Shown: positions 41,039-49,842, counted from the stretch's first letter. The stretch: DNA of 64,000 nt from Bacteroidia bacterium (GCA_021740825.1 JAIOZA010000002.1:1-64000), one strand, 5' to 3'. The notes: generated by a model from the sequence alone, not told the origin. Made by a program: numbers and translations.

Positions 41039-41947
41039 GTGTTAACAGTCTTAAAATCATATCATTACTTTAAAAGAAGCGTATTCTTTTTACTAGTATT
41101 TGTTTGTCATAACTATTATGCACAAACCGATTTATTATTTGATGCTCAAAAACTATGTAACGAAAAAAAGTTTGGTGAAGCAATTCCCCTTATTGATAAG
41201 GTAATTTTGCATCCTGAAACTAAAGAAGACCCGGCTTCTTGGCATATTCGTTCATTTGCTTATATTCAAAGCTTTAAGCTACTTGGAATTGCTAATATTT
41301 CAAAAACTTATTTGTTAGATACTGCAATGTCATCGGCTATAAAATCAATGCAATTAGATTCTTCAAAGAGTTACACTGAAAATAATAAAGCCTTCATTAA
41401 AAGTGGTGCAGGGTCTTACTACAAAATTAGCATTACGCTTTTAGAAGACTCCTTAAATAATGAGAAATCAGAAAAACACTATTTGAACTACAAAAAATAT
41501 ACATCTATTATTGATCCATCGTTTGATTTTAAAGAAAAAGATGTCAATTATTACAATTCAACAGGTAGTACGTTTGAGGATCTGTACATGAGAAATAATT
41601 TTAATCAAAAGTACGGAGATGTAGCAAAATATGCCTTATTAAAAGTATTAGATATTGATAGTAAAAATATCACTGCAAATATCAACCTAGGAATTTTATA
41701 TTATAATCAAGGCGCAACATTAATGCGCATGATGGACTATGACGTAGATTTAGCTCAGCTAGATGTCATTCAAGAAAATGCCAAAAAATTATTTAAACAA
41801 TCTTTGCCATTTATGATTAAGGTTTATGAACTTGATCCTAAAGCTGAAAAAGCAATAGAAAGTTTGGAAGGTATCTACTCAGCTTTAATGGACGATGAAA
41901 AGGCAAATGAATTCAAACAAAAGAAAGAAGCCTTAAACAAAAAATAA
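41039..41947 (+). CDS. exported tetratricopeptide-like repeat protein
   Basis: 302 residues from GTG 41039. A signal peptide (YFKRSVFFLLVFVCHNYYAQ) is followed by an all-helical body with degenerate TPR-like units, for example LLFDAQKLCNEKKFGEAIPLIDKVILHP near 31-58 and KYALLKVLDIDSKNITANINLGILYYNQG near 195-225. No catalytic motif. It lies between YfiR and the SpoIIE phosphatase with gaps of 22 and 11 bases, so all three are probably one transcript. A scaffold role in the periplasm is inferred. Confidence 0.72.
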   Translation: MLTVLKSYHYFKRSVFFLLVFVCHNYYAQTDLLFDAQKLCNEKKFGEAIPLIDKVILHPETKEDPASWHIRSFAYIQSFKLLGIANISKTYLLDTAMSSAIKSMQLDSSKSYTENNKAFIKSGAGSYYKISITLLEDSLNNEKSEKHYLNYKKYTSIIDPSFDFKEKDVNYYNSTGSTFEDLYMRNNFNQKYGDVAKYALLKVLDIDSKNITANINLGILYYNQGATLMRMMDYDVDLAQLDVIQENAKKLFKQSLPFMIKVYELDPKAEKAIESLEGIYSALMDDEKANEFKQKKEALNKK

Positions 41948-41958
41948 AAGGCTGTAAT

Positions 41959-43716
41959 ATGGCATTTAGATTTACGATTGGTAGAAAAATAGGGACTGGA
42001 TTTGGAGTTTTACTTGTATTAACTCTTGTAGCTTTTATATTTACTATAGTTATTGTTACCAAAAGCAAACACTCAACCGAATCCGTTGTGGGACAGGTAA
42101 CTCCATCTGTTTCTGCATTAAAAGAATATAACTTTATTTTGCAGAAATCCCAAACGTTAATCTCAAGATGGTATTTTAAGCAATCTGGAGATGATGATCC
42201 TTCAAAAACAGAATTAATTAATTTAATAAATAAAGATTATCCCCATATTAAATCTGAAATAAACACTTTATCAGAAAACTGGACCAAACAAGAAAAAGAT
42301 AAAGCTAAAACAATTATCAATTTTAGTGATGGTTTATTTAAACTCTATCAAGAAGAAATTATGACTCCTCTTAATTCATGGGAAAGCTATGACGATGCTA
42401 ATATCTACTTTTTGGTTACGTCTCCCTTTGAAGATAGTCAAGAGAAAATAAAAATGCTTTATGTGCAATTAAACGATTTAATTACTCAAAAGGAGTTAAA
42501 TGCTGAAAAAACAAAAGAGCAAATGTTTAGTTCTTTTAATTTTCTAGACAGATTTGTTAAGCTATTGGGAATTGGACTTTTTATTGGTGGAATACTAATT
42601 GCTATTTTTACAACTACATCTATCACCAAGCCAATACAAGTGCTAAAAAAGATGTTGCTATCCATGGGGTTAGGTATTTTGCCAAAAGACAGAATTACTT
42701 ACAGAACAGACGAAATTGGTGAGATGGGAATTGCGCTGAATAGCCTTGTAGAATCAATGGAAAGTACTACGGAATTTGCTAAACAAACTGGTGCTGGAAA
42801 TTTTGAAGCAGACTACAAACCGCTTAGTAAGGATGATCGTCTTGGACTAGCATTGTTGAAAATGAGGGATGATCTTTCTGAAAATGAAAAGGTTTTAGAG
42901 CAAAAAGTTATTGCTAGAACTGAGGAAGTAGTTCGTCAAAGACAAATAGTTGAAGAAAAACATAAAGAGATAACTGATAGTATTAATTATGCTGAAAGGA
43001 TTCAAAGAAGTTTCTTAGCAACGAGAGAAATCCTAGATGAAAATTTGCGTGATTATTTTGTTTTCTTTAAACCAAAAGATATAGTAAGTGGTGATTTTTA
43101 TTTTGCTCATAAATTAAATAATGACAACTTTTTATTAGCAACAGCAGATAGCACTGGGCATGGCGTTCCAGGCGCTATTATGAGTTTATTAAATATCACA
43201 AGTTTAGAAAAAGCAATTGAAAATCAAGTTCAACCATCTGATATCTTAAATACAACTCGCAAAATAATTATTGATCGTTTAAAAAACGATGGCAGTGACG
43301 AAGGTGGAAAAGATGGTATGGACTGCAGTATTATATGTTTTGACTTTAAAAATAGAAGTATTATTGTATCTGCTGCAAATAATCCAGTGTGGATTGTTAG
43401 AGGATTAGAAACAATTGAAATTAAACCAGATAAGATGCCGGTTGGTAAGCACGATAAACAAGACCTTTCCTTTACTCAACAAAAAATCGATATTCAAAAA
43501 GGTGATGTAATTTATACTTTAACAGATGGATTCTCTGACCAATTTGGTGGCTCATTAGGTAAAAAGTTTATGAGTAAAAAACTTCGCGAATTATTAGCTA
43601 AGAATGCAAACTTACCAATGGATGAACAAAAAACAATCCTTGAAAGTACATTTAATTCATGGGTAGGAGATTTGGAGCAGATTGATGATGTTACTTTAAT
43701 TGGAATTAGAGTTTAA
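41959..43716 (+). CDS. membrane sensor SpoIIE-type serine phosphatase with HAMP
   Basis: 585 residues. Transmembrane helices at about 16-37 and 198-219 flank a helical periplasmic sensor region (four-helix-bundle-like). A HAMP segment (TTSITKPIQVLKKMLLSMG) and a coiled coil (about 310-350) lead to a PP2C/SpoIIE domain (350-585). Metal-binding Asp motifs are seen in KPKDIVSGDFYF, LATADSTGHGVPGAIMSLL and LTDGFSDQFGG, with DDVTLIGIRV at the end. Such phosphatases usually act on STAS anti-sigma antagonists (partner switching). No STAS or HPK gene is in the window. The upstream YfiR-like and TPR-like proteins probably feed periplasmic signals to it. Confidence 0.88.
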   Translation: MAFRFTIGRKIGTGFGVLLVLTLVAFIFTIVIVTKSKHSTESVVGQVTPSVSALKEYNFILQKSQTLISRWYFKQSGDDDPSKTELINLINKDYPHIKSEINTLSENWTKQEKDKAKTIINFSDGLFKLYQEEIMTPLNSWESYDDANIYFLVTSPFEDSQEKIKMLYVQLNDLITQKELNAEKTKEQMFSSFNFLDRFVKLLGIGLFIGGILIAIFTTTSITKPIQVLKKMLLSMGLGILPKDRITYRTDEIGEMGIALNSLVESMESTTEFAKQTGAGNFEADYKPLSKDDRLGLALLKMRDDLSENEKVLEQKVIARTEEVVRQRQIVEEKHKEITDSINYAERIQRSFLATREILDENLRDYFVFFKPKDIVSGDFYFAHKLNNDNFLLATADSTGHGVPGAIMSLLNITSLEKAIENQVQPSDILNTTRKIIIDRLKNDGSDEGGKDGMDCSIICFDFKNRSIIVSAANNPVWIVRGLETIEIKPDKMPVGKHDKQDLSFTQQKIDIQKGDVIYTLTDGFSDQFGGSLGKKFMSKKLRELLAKNANLPMDEQKTILESTFNSWVGDLEQIDDVTLIGIRV

Positions 43717-43809
43717 TTCAAAACTCCTATTTTATCTTCGATGTACTTTTTTAATTGGTAATTCTTAAAATGTGCTATTAAAAAAATAAGTTTAAAGTAA
43801 ATTAAACCT

Positions 43810-44160
43810 TTACAAATGCATACTATCTTTTTTCGCTAAAAGTACGTCTTCAGTTTCAACATTATCTTCATCCTTTACACAACAGTCCACTGGGCAAACT
43901 GCTGCACATTGAGGTTCGTCATGAAAGCCTGCACATTCAGTACATTTATCAGTTGCAATATAATATACATCCATACTATATGGTATCTGCGGTGAATTAG
44001 CGTCTGCCGTAATTCCTGTATTCTTACCAGTAAATTCACCTTTAACTTTCGTACCATCTGCATAGCGCCACTCAGCGCCTCCTTCATAAATTGCATTGTT
44101 CGGACACTCTGGTTCGCAAGCGCCACAATTAATGCATTCATCCGTAATTTTAATAGCCAT
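43810..44160 (-). CDS. 4Fe-4S ferredoxin
   Basis: 116 residues. Two cluster motifs: [12 protein letters not shown] at about 11-22 and [22 protein letters not shown] near 75-96. The insertion between the third and fourth motif Cys ([13 protein letters not shown]) is typical of the Bacteroidota/'YfhL-like' ferredoxins with a 7-8 residue loop. About 50 residues separate the motifs, with a [13 protein letters not shown] stretch. It is a cytosolic electron carrier. It is divergent from the acyl-CoA reductase with 56 bases between; this pair recurs in Bacteroidota as I recall. Confidence 0.92.
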   Translation of the reverse strand: MAIKITDECINCGACEPECPNNAIYEGGAEWRYADGTKVKGEFTGKNTGITADANSPQIPYSMDVYYIATDKCTECAGFHDEPQCAAVCPVDCCVKDEDNVETEDVLLAKKDSMHL

Positions 44161-44167
44161 TTTTTGT

Positions 44168-44204
44168 TAGTTTTGTTTTCTGTAATAAAAAGATTACAAA
44201 TATA
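44168..44204. promoter_or_regulatory. overlapping divergent promoters with a central palindrome
   Basis: On the plus strand TAGTTTTG (44168-44175), and on the minus strand TATATTTG (44204-44197), both fit TAnnTTTG. The palindrome TGTAATaaaaagATTACA (44181-44198) lies between or over the two predicted start sites (about 44180 plus, 44192 minus). This is a natural place for a repressor acting on both ferredoxin and acyl-CoA reductase genes. Confidence 0.45.
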
Positions 44205-44216
44205 AGATTAATTTTT

Positions 44217-45263
44217 ATGACCTTAAAACAACGAGAACAAGCTTTTGTTCAACTAGGCTTGTTTATAAAAAGACATTTTTCTAATCAGTGGCTTAAAAAA
44301 GAAGAGCGCTTTCATAACGACCTCAATAAATTAACAGAAATTTCGTATTCTTACAATGGTTGGTTTACTCCAGAAAGCATTAGTAGATCTTTAAACGGAA
44401 TTGCTTTCATGCTAGATGAAGATGGCATAATAAAATTCACGAAAACGATTAAGGAACCTATTGCTAAGAAAACGGTTGCTGTTATTATGGCTGGTAATAT
44501 TCCAGCAGTTGGTTTTCATGATTTACTTTGTGTTTTACTAAGTGGTCATAATATTTTAATTAAAGTATCATCTGATGATCCAACATTAATTCCGTTTTTA
44601 GCAGGAATGCTTATTTATTATAATGAAGGCTTCGCTCCATCAATTAATTTTTCGGAAGGAAAACTTATTAATTTTGATGCTGTAATTGCAACAGGCAGCA
44701 ATAATACAGCCAAGCACTTTGAATATTATTTTGGTAAATACCCTCATATTATAAGAAAAAACAGAAGTTCAATTGCTATTTTGAATGGCAAGGAAACTAA
44801 AGAAGAACTAACTGAATTAGGAAAAGATATTTTTTACTATTACGGATTAGGATGCCGAAATGTAAGTAAAATTTATGTGCCCCAAGGTTATAAATTTGAT
44901 ACTTTATTTGAATCCATTTACGATTATAAATATGTTTTGGATAACAAAAAGTATAACAATAATTACGAATATAATCGTGCAATTTATTTACTTGACCTTA
45001 TTCCTTTTTTAGATAATAACTTTTTAATAATTAGAGAAAAGGAAGATTTACACGCCCCTACTTCGGTACTTTTTTATGAAACATATACTAATCAAGAATG
45101 CATTGTTGAAAAGATAAACTCACTAATGCCAAACTTACAATGTATTGTAAGTAATTTTGAAATAACTGGAATGAATACGATTGCATTTGGGCATACACAA
45201 AAACCAAACATTTTTGACTTTGCAGATAATGTAAATACAATTGATTTTTTAAATACTATTTAA
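44217..45263 (+). CDS. LuxC-like acyl-CoA reductase
   Basis: 348 residues. The sequence follows the LuxC/acyl-CoA reductase family: KKTVAVIMAGNIPAVGFHDLLCVLLSGHNILIKVSSDDPTLIPF, FDAVIATGSNNTAKHFEYYFG, IIRKNRSSIAIL, and YYGLGCRNVSKIYVPQGY with the likely nucleophilic Cys. The family reduces acyl-CoA or acyl-protein to aldehyde with NADPH. It is shorter than bioluminescence LuxC (about 480), as usual for Bacteroidota homologues, and no lux genes are near. The true product is unknown. Divergent from a ferredoxin with which it may share control. Confidence 0.85.
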   Translation: MTLKQREQAFVQLGLFIKRHFSNQWLKKEERFHNDLNKLTEISYSYNGWFTPESISRSLNGIAFMLDEDGIIKFTKTIKEPIAKKTVAVIMAGNIPAVGFHDLLCVLLSGHNILIKVSSDDPTLIPFLAGMLIYYNEGFAPSINFSEGKLINFDAVIATGSNNTAKHFEYYFGKYPHIIRKNRSSIAILNGKETKEELTELGKDIFYYYGLGCRNVSKIYVPQGYKFDTLFESIYDYKYVLDNKKYNNNYEYNRAIYLLDLIPFLDNNFLIIREKEDLHAPTSVLFYETYTNQECIVEKINSLMPNLQCIVSNFEITGMNTIAFGHTQKPNIFDFADNVNTIDFLNTI

Positions 45264-45274
45264 TTTACAAGTTA

Positions 45275-45661
45275 TTGAAAGGCTTTAAGCAAATATTTTT
45301 TTTATTTTTACTTACATTATCTTTTCAAAGGATAAAAAGCCAAACATTTGACACTAATGATTCTATTTCTAATATAATTATACCAAATGTTTTCACTCCA
45401 AATTTTGATAGCATCAATGATGTGTTTAAACCCTATTTGGATGAAATAGAAGAATTAAACTTCAGTATTTATAACCGCTACGGAATCATAATTTTTGAAA
45501 CAAATCGCGTAAATGGTTTTTGGGACGGAAGAACAACTAGTGGAGAACCTTGCCAAGATGGCGTCTACTTTTGTATTTTAAATGCTATTGGAATTGAAGG
45601 GAAAAAGTATAAAGAAAAAACAACTGTCCAGATATTCACAGGTGGATTCTATAACAAGTAA
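45275..45661 (+). CDS. minimal T9SS type B sorting-domain protein
   Basis: 128 residues from TTG 45275: a signal peptide (KGFKQIFFLFLLTLSFQRIKSQ), about 12 spacer residues, then straight into a complete type B sorting domain (IIPNVFTPNFDSINDVFKPYL, LNFSIYNRYGIIIFE, FWDGRTTSGEPCQDGVYFCILNA, KTTVQIF). There is almost no passenger. It could be a decoy or structural surface protein, or the end of a once-longer gene. It begins 11 bases after the acyl-CoA reductase stop and overlaps the ABC ATPase start region. Confidence 0.8.
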   Translation: MKGFKQIFFLFLLTLSFQRIKSQTFDTNDSISNIIIPNVFTPNFDSINDVFKPYLDEIEELNFSIYNRYGIIIFETNRVNGFWDGRTTSGEPCQDGVYFCILNAIGIEGKKYKEKTTVQIFTGGFYNK

Positions 45662-46646
45662 GCTTATTTTAAAAGTTAACAAAATATCATTTAACTATCC
45701 TAACTCTACCCAATTTAAAGGTATACATAACGTAACGTTAACTACTGAGCCTTGCAAAATTTTAGCTATAATAGGTAAAAGTGGCAGTGGAAAAACAACT
45801 TTACTAAAATGTATTTATGGTTTAGAAGATTTAAAAGATGGTGAAATTACTATTGGTAATAAATTAGTTTTAGGGCCAGCTTATAATTTAATTCCAGGAC
45901 ATAGCGATATGCGCTTTGTAAGTCAGGACTTTTATGTGTTAGATAATCATACAGTTGAGGAAAACATAAAAGATAAATTAGCGGGCTATACTGATGATTA
46001 TAAGCAAAAACGCGCAAATCAATTACTGCGTTTATTAGACTTAACAAATTTCAAAAACTTAAAAGCAATCACATTATCTTCTGGACAAAAGCAGCGTGTA
46101 GCTATTGCTCGGTCTTTGGCTGAATTCCCGAAAGTACTTTTGTTAGATGAACCTTTTAGTAATTTAGATTTACCGTTACGGGATAAAATATTCACGTACA
46201 TCCGCCAGCAAATAAAAAAAGAAAATTCTTCAGTTATTTTAGTAACCCACCAACCAGAGGAAGCACTTCGCTACGCTGATTCAACTGCTGTAATGGAAAA
46301 TGGTAAACTTGTACAACTTAACTCAACCTTTGATGTTTACTATCAACCAAAATCAAAAAACATCGCTGCCTTAATGGGTCGTTACATTATTTTGGAACAG
46401 GAAGATTTAATTTCCACTAAAGTAAAGTTAAAGAAAAACCAAACATATATTCGTCCCAACCAATTGCAGATTGTTGAATCTAAACTAGAAGCTCACTTAA
46501 AAGTTAAGGTCACAAATGTTTTTTTTAATGGTTATGGATTCGAATATTTTGCTGAAACGATCAAGGGTAATTCAGTCTACTTTTATTCAAAAGATAATAC
46601 TATACAAATTGACGATAGTATTTTTTTAAAAGTAAAATGGTATTAA
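45642..46646 (+). CDS. ABC transporter ATP-binding protein (PotA/FbpC-like)
   Basis: 334 residues from GTG 45642, the closest usable start before the first strand (SKLILKVNKISFNYP); a longer frame from 45582 would overlap the previous gene by 80 bases. Walker A IGKSGSGKTTLLK, Q-loop VSQDFY, signature LSSGQKQRVAIARSLA, Walker B VLLLDEPFSNLD, and the switch His in VTHQPEEA are all present. A C-terminal beta domain (about 240-334) resembles the TOBE-like region of spermidine/iron importers. No permease or binding protein is adjacent, so it is an orphan ATPase. An IS remnant starts 12 bases after its stop and may have displaced partners. Confidence 0.85.
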   Translation: MDSITSKLILKVNKISFNYPNSTQFKGIHNVTLTTEPCKILAIIGKSGSGKTTLLKCIYGLEDLKDGEITIGNKLVLGPAYNLIPGHSDMRFVSQDFYVLDNHTVEENIKDKLAGYTDDYKQKRANQLLRLLDLTNFKNLKAITLSSGQKQRVAIARSLAEFPKVLLLDEPFSNLDLPLRDKIFTYIRQQIKKENSSVILVTHQPEEALRYADSTAVMENGKLVQLNSTFDVYYQPKSKNIAALMGRYIILEQEDLISTKVKLKKNQTYIRPNQLQIVESKLEAHLKVKVTNVFFNGYGFEYFAETIKGNSVYFYSKDNTIQIDDSIFLKVKWY

Positions 46647-46657
46647 TTAGTCGCTCG

Positions 46658-47200
46658 TCAAAAAGTCAATTTCAAATCTTTATTATAAAACAAAGTTTCA
46701 AAAACAATTTTTAATTTGAAGTTAATGAGTCTCTGCTTCAAGAGATTAATGACTCGTTTAAAATTCATAGCAGCTGCTGATAATAATAAATTCATTTCAT
46801 CTCCTATTACTCCTTTTAAAAAATTTCTATTCATTCTGTAATCACTTTTTAGGTGACCTATTACTGGCTCAATAGCGGCTCTTGTGCTTTGCCTTCTGCG
46901 TTTTGTTTTTGTGATATTTTTATTTGGTTTTGGAACACAGATTGTTTTTTCATTAACCGTTTTAGGACCACAATAACCTCTATCCACAAAAACCATCTTA
47001 ACTGTTTTACCCGTTAAATTAGTGTATTGGGTTAGTGCCTTTTCTAGTGTTTTACTATCATGTTCTGTATTATTAAAATTTAGTGCGCCAACTATGACTC
47101 CTTTTTTTTGTGCAACAGTAATAGACACCTTACTTCCAAATTCAAAACGTTTATGCTGTTTTCCTTTAGTGTAACATTCTACATCACGAGAATTTGAGTT
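46658..47200 (-). pseudogene. IS5-like transposase remnant (5'-truncated)
   Basis: The minus-strand frame ends at TGA 46658 and stays open to about 47213, past its first GTG (47128), reading back through FEFGSKVSI, TKGKQHKR and SRDVECY. Motifs of the C-terminal half of IS5-family DDE transposases are clear: VFVDRGYCGPKTV (second Asp), RRRQSTRAAIEPVIGHLKSDYRMNRN (catalytic Glu, in EPVIGHLKSD), FLKGVIGDEMNLLLSAAAMNFKRV. The N-terminal half, including the first catalytic Asp, is absent; DNA upstream is the methyltransferase gene. So this is a dead 3' fragment, not an active element. Confidence 0.85.
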
Positions 47201-47204
47201 GCGA

Positions 47205-47804
47205 CTATTTATGTGCCATTACCTGGATAACAAAAGAAGTTCCTTTATGATATTTTCCTTCTTCAATTTCTTTAATAGACGTTTCAATAGATCTATTTTT
47301 AAATTCAGAAAAATCAATTTGTAATTCTTCTGCACTATATAATAAATCAGCAACTTGCGGGCCACCAGTTTTATAATTAATCTGATCTTTATGATAAGCT
47401 TCCATTAAAAAAACACCATCTTTTTTTAAAGCTGAATAAACTTGATTAAAAACTGTTTGTCTTAATGGCTCAGGAAAATGTCCGAAAATGCAAATAATGG
47501 CATCCCATTTATTCTCCTCAATTTTATAATGATTCAAATCAATGCAAACAGTTTCAACTGATAGATTTTTATCAGAAGCCAATTTTTGAAGTTTTTTTAA
47601 GCCTTCCAGAGAATAATCAATAGCGGTAACATCATGTTTATGTTCTGCTAAAAAAATTGCATTCCTCCCCTCGCCTTCTGCTAAACATAAAATTTTAGAA
47701 TTAGGCTTAAAAACTTGAATCTTTGATTTTAAAAAATCATTTGGTACTGTTCCATAAGCAAATTCTGCTTCTTTGTAGCGTGTATTCCAAAAATTAACAT
47801 CCAT
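47205..47804 (-). CDS. class I SAM-dependent methyltransferase (TehB-like)
   Basis: 199 residues. The SAM-binding motif I reads KILCLAEGEGRNAIFLAEHKHDVTAIDYS; later motifs are WDAIICIFGHFPEPLRQTVF and LKKDGVFLMEAYHKDQ. The N-terminal WNTRYKEAEFAYGTVPNDFL is typical of the small TehB-like methyltransferases annotated in many bacteria as tellurite-resistance or thiopurine-type. The substrate is unknown. Its stop abuts the IS remnant, so the last few residues could have been replaced; the end (TSFVIQVMAHK) still looks normal. It follows the DUF202 gene by 1 base. Confidence 0.85.
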   Translation of the reverse strand: MDVNFWNTRYKEAEFAYGTVPNDFLKSKIQVFKPNSKILCLAEGEGRNAIFLAEHKHDVTAIDYSLEGLKKLQKLASDKNLSVETVCIDLNHYKIEENKWDAIICIFGHFPEPLRQTVFNQVYSALKKDGVFLMEAYHKDQINYKTGGPQVADLLYSAEELQIDFSEFKNRSIETSIKEIEEGKYHKGTSFVIQVMAHK

Positions 47805-47805
47805 T

Positions 47806-48117
47806 TTATTGTTTTAAATAATCGGTTTTATAATCTCCGATATGAATTTCACTATTTTGTATTAATCGTTTCTGTTTAAAATAGTTGTACAATCCAATAA
47901 CCGTCGTTGAAAAGGAAACCACATAAAATGTAATTTGAAATAATAAACTATTCTCGAGTTTTAAAAGACTTTTTAAACTTAATCCAGCTACCAAAAAATA
48001 AAGAGAAGTTCTAATAAATGACAATAAAGTTGTTTGATTTGCCATCACCGTTCTTTGCACTGCTAATTTCTCTCTCAGAATTAAATCTTTATTAATCTTT
48101 GTTTCAATAGTATTCAT
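47806..48117 (-). CDS. DUF202 family small membrane protein
   Basis: 103 residues from ATG 48117. Two transmembrane helices (about 37-55 and 62-82) follow a conserved amphipathic LAVQRTVMANQTTLLSFIRTSLYFLVAGLSL stretch, the signature of DUF202 (YidH-like) proteins. Function unknown. It lies in a minus-strand run with the methyltransferase downstream and the Kelch-like gene upstream, with gaps of 1 and 18 bases. Confidence 0.82.
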   Translation of the reverse strand: MNTIETKINKDLILREKLAVQRTVMANQTTLLSFIRTSLYFLVAGLSLKSLLKLENSLLFQITFYVVSFSTTVIGLYNYFKQKRLIQNSEIHIGDYKTDYLKQ

Positions 48118-48135
48118 CCGTTTAAAGTACAAATT

Positions 48136-49743
48136 CTACTCTGCTATTACTACTTTTTCAACGGCACTATATTTACCATCAAAGGTGAAATTGAAAAAAT
48201 AAATCCCTTTGGTCAATTTTAAACTATTAGAGATGTTTAATGATTGCTTTCCTTTTTGTAAATCAGTAAAATATTTCTCAGAAACAATTTTACCTGTTGC
48301 ATCTGTTACATATAATTCTAAATTACCTTTATAAGGTAAATCCATATTCAAACTTAATTGTGTTTTACTTGGATTTGGATATACATTTAACTTTAATGGA
48401 TTTTTACCATCTAAAGGCAATAAACCTGTTACTTGATCTTTTACCAACCATACTTCATAAATTACATTATGTGCATTTGTAACACTTGTATTATTAGCCG
48501 TAAACGCATCTATTTGAGGACTATAAATTCCACCATAAATATGTCCAATTAAAACTGAATCAGTTGTAATTCTAGATAGTTTTACAACCTCAGATTTATA
48601 ATGAGGAATAGAGTGATTATGAATAAACTCAGCACTAGCACCCAATAAAGCAGGCATTTGAGTTAAAAACACATTCTCTTGTAAATTCCCACTTGCATCT
48701 CTTGATACTCTGCTGATTGTTTTTACAAAAGGTACATTATTATCTTGAGTTAAAATATTATTTACATAAGAATACTGACTCATACCACCAAAGAAAATGG
48801 AATGCATTACATTATTAACGCTATCATACAAGGAAGCTTTAGCAGAATGATAGTTACTTAAATATTGATTAAATGAAGTCACTGGCGTATGTCCGCTTTT
48901 TTTAATATCAACAGGATACAAAAATGGCAAATCAACTCCTATTTGAAATACACCTGAAGAAATGGTATAACCTTCTTCTCCATTTGGAAATATTTGAGGC
49001 ATCAAATTATAATCTCTTCTATGAAGATGGGCTTGATCTGTAATCAAAGTATAGTTAGTATAACTTAATTGAGTGCCTGAATTATTAATCTTGAATTTCT
49101 TTAAGCCATCCACATAGGTTTGAGTATAAGTTGGATTTCCCATTGGATTATACCTTCCATCAAATCGATGCCCGCCCACTAAATAAAAAGTAGAATCAAT
49201 TTTACCCAATTGCCCACCATTAACTGCAAAATTTTGATCAGTCAGTTGTTTGAAGTACGGAATTATGGAAGTTCCATTAACGACAGCATTTATTAAACCG
49301 CTTACTGAAACGGATGTTAGATTAGGATATGTAATATGATCAGCAGCGGCGGCGCTATAACCATAACCTCCAATCATATACAATGAATCTTCATCTTGAT
49401 AAAAATTCATATTAGTAGACTGCATTTGCTCAGCTAAACCTGTTGCTAAAACAGTCACTGGAGATGTCCAAAATTGTTGAATATTAATATCAACAACATA
49501 AATATCTGTATTATTACTAGCAGCAGGAAAAGCGTTAAATGGTTGACGGGCGTGCAATCCATCTTTTCTTCCACCAATAATCAACCACTTACCACCTGAT
49601 TGAGCCACCACATAAGAATGTAATCCAGAAAGATTTGAAATAGTAAATGGTTTCAATTTAACTGAATAATCAAATGGAATAGTTTGAGCATAGCCAAATA
49701 ACATTGATGCTATAAAAGCAATCATTAAAATTTTAGTCTTCAT
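48136..49743 (-). CDS. Kelch-like T9SS type A sorting-domain protein
   Basis: 535 residues with a signal peptide (KTKILMIAFIASMLFGYAQ). Repeated GG-containing strands (WLIIGGRKDGLH, LYMIGGYGYSAAA, TFYLVGGHRFDG, HSIFFGGMSQYS) suggest a Kelch-type beta propeller over residues about 40-430. The last 80 residues form a type A T9SS sorting domain (LKLNVYPNPSKTQLSLNM, LYVTDATGKIV, KGIYFFNFTFDGK, VVIAE). So it is exported and probably surface-attached. A -7-like element (TAACTTTG, minus strand, 49767-49760) lies 16 bases before the start. The ligand is unknown. Confidence 0.85.
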   Translation of the reverse strand: MKTKILMIAFIASMLFGYAQTIPFDYSVKLKPFTISNLSGLHSYVVAQSGGKWLIIGGRKDGLHARQPFNAFPAASNNTDIYVVDINIQQFWTSPVTVLATGLAEQMQSTNMNFYQDEDSLYMIGGYGYSAAAADHITYPNLTSVSVSGLINAVVNGTSIIPYFKQLTDQNFAVNGGQLGKIDSTFYLVGGHRFDGRYNPMGNPTYTQTYVDGLKKFKINNSGTQLSYTNYTLITDQAHLHRRDYNLMPQIFPNGEEGYTISSGVFQIGVDLPFLYPVDIKKSGHTPVTSFNQYLSNYHSAKASLYDSVNNVMHSIFFGGMSQYSYVNNILTQDNNVPFVKTISRVSRDASGNLQENVFLTQMPALLGASAEFIHNHSIPHYKSEVVKLSRITTDSVLIGHIYGGIYSPQIDAFTANNTSVTNAHNVIYEVWLVKDQVTGLLPLDGKNPLKLNVYPNPSKTQLSLNMDLPYKGNLELYVTDATGKIVSEKYFTDLQKGKQSLNISNSLKLTKGIYFFNFTFDGKYSAVEKVVIAE

Positions 49744-49759
49744 AGTAATAAATTTTCAT

Positions 49760-49767
49760 CAAAGTTA
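49760..49767 (-). promoter_or_regulatory. -7 promoter element of the Kelch-like gene
   Basis: TAACTTTG on the minus strand matches TAnnTTTG, 16 bases upstream of the ATG at 49743. No -33 found. Confidence 0.35.
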
Positions 49768-49808
49768 ACCAGCATGAATTTTAAACTCTGCTAAATAAGT
49801 CACATAAA

Positions 49809-49842
49809 ACACAAAAGCATCTATAATTAGAGGCTTTTGTGT
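49809..49842 (-). terminator. terminator after the DUF2892 gene
   Basis: ACACAAAAGC (49809-49818) pairs exactly with GCTTTTGTGT (49833-49842) across a 14-base loop. On the minus strand a T-rich tract (TTTATGTG) follows. It lies 18 bases past the DUF2892 stop and isolates the sulfur block from the Kelch-like gene. Confidence 0.75.

Noticed and set aside
44217-45263. Bioluminescence (lux) operon
   Set aside because: The LuxC-like enzyme is short and alone; no luxA, B, D or E is present.
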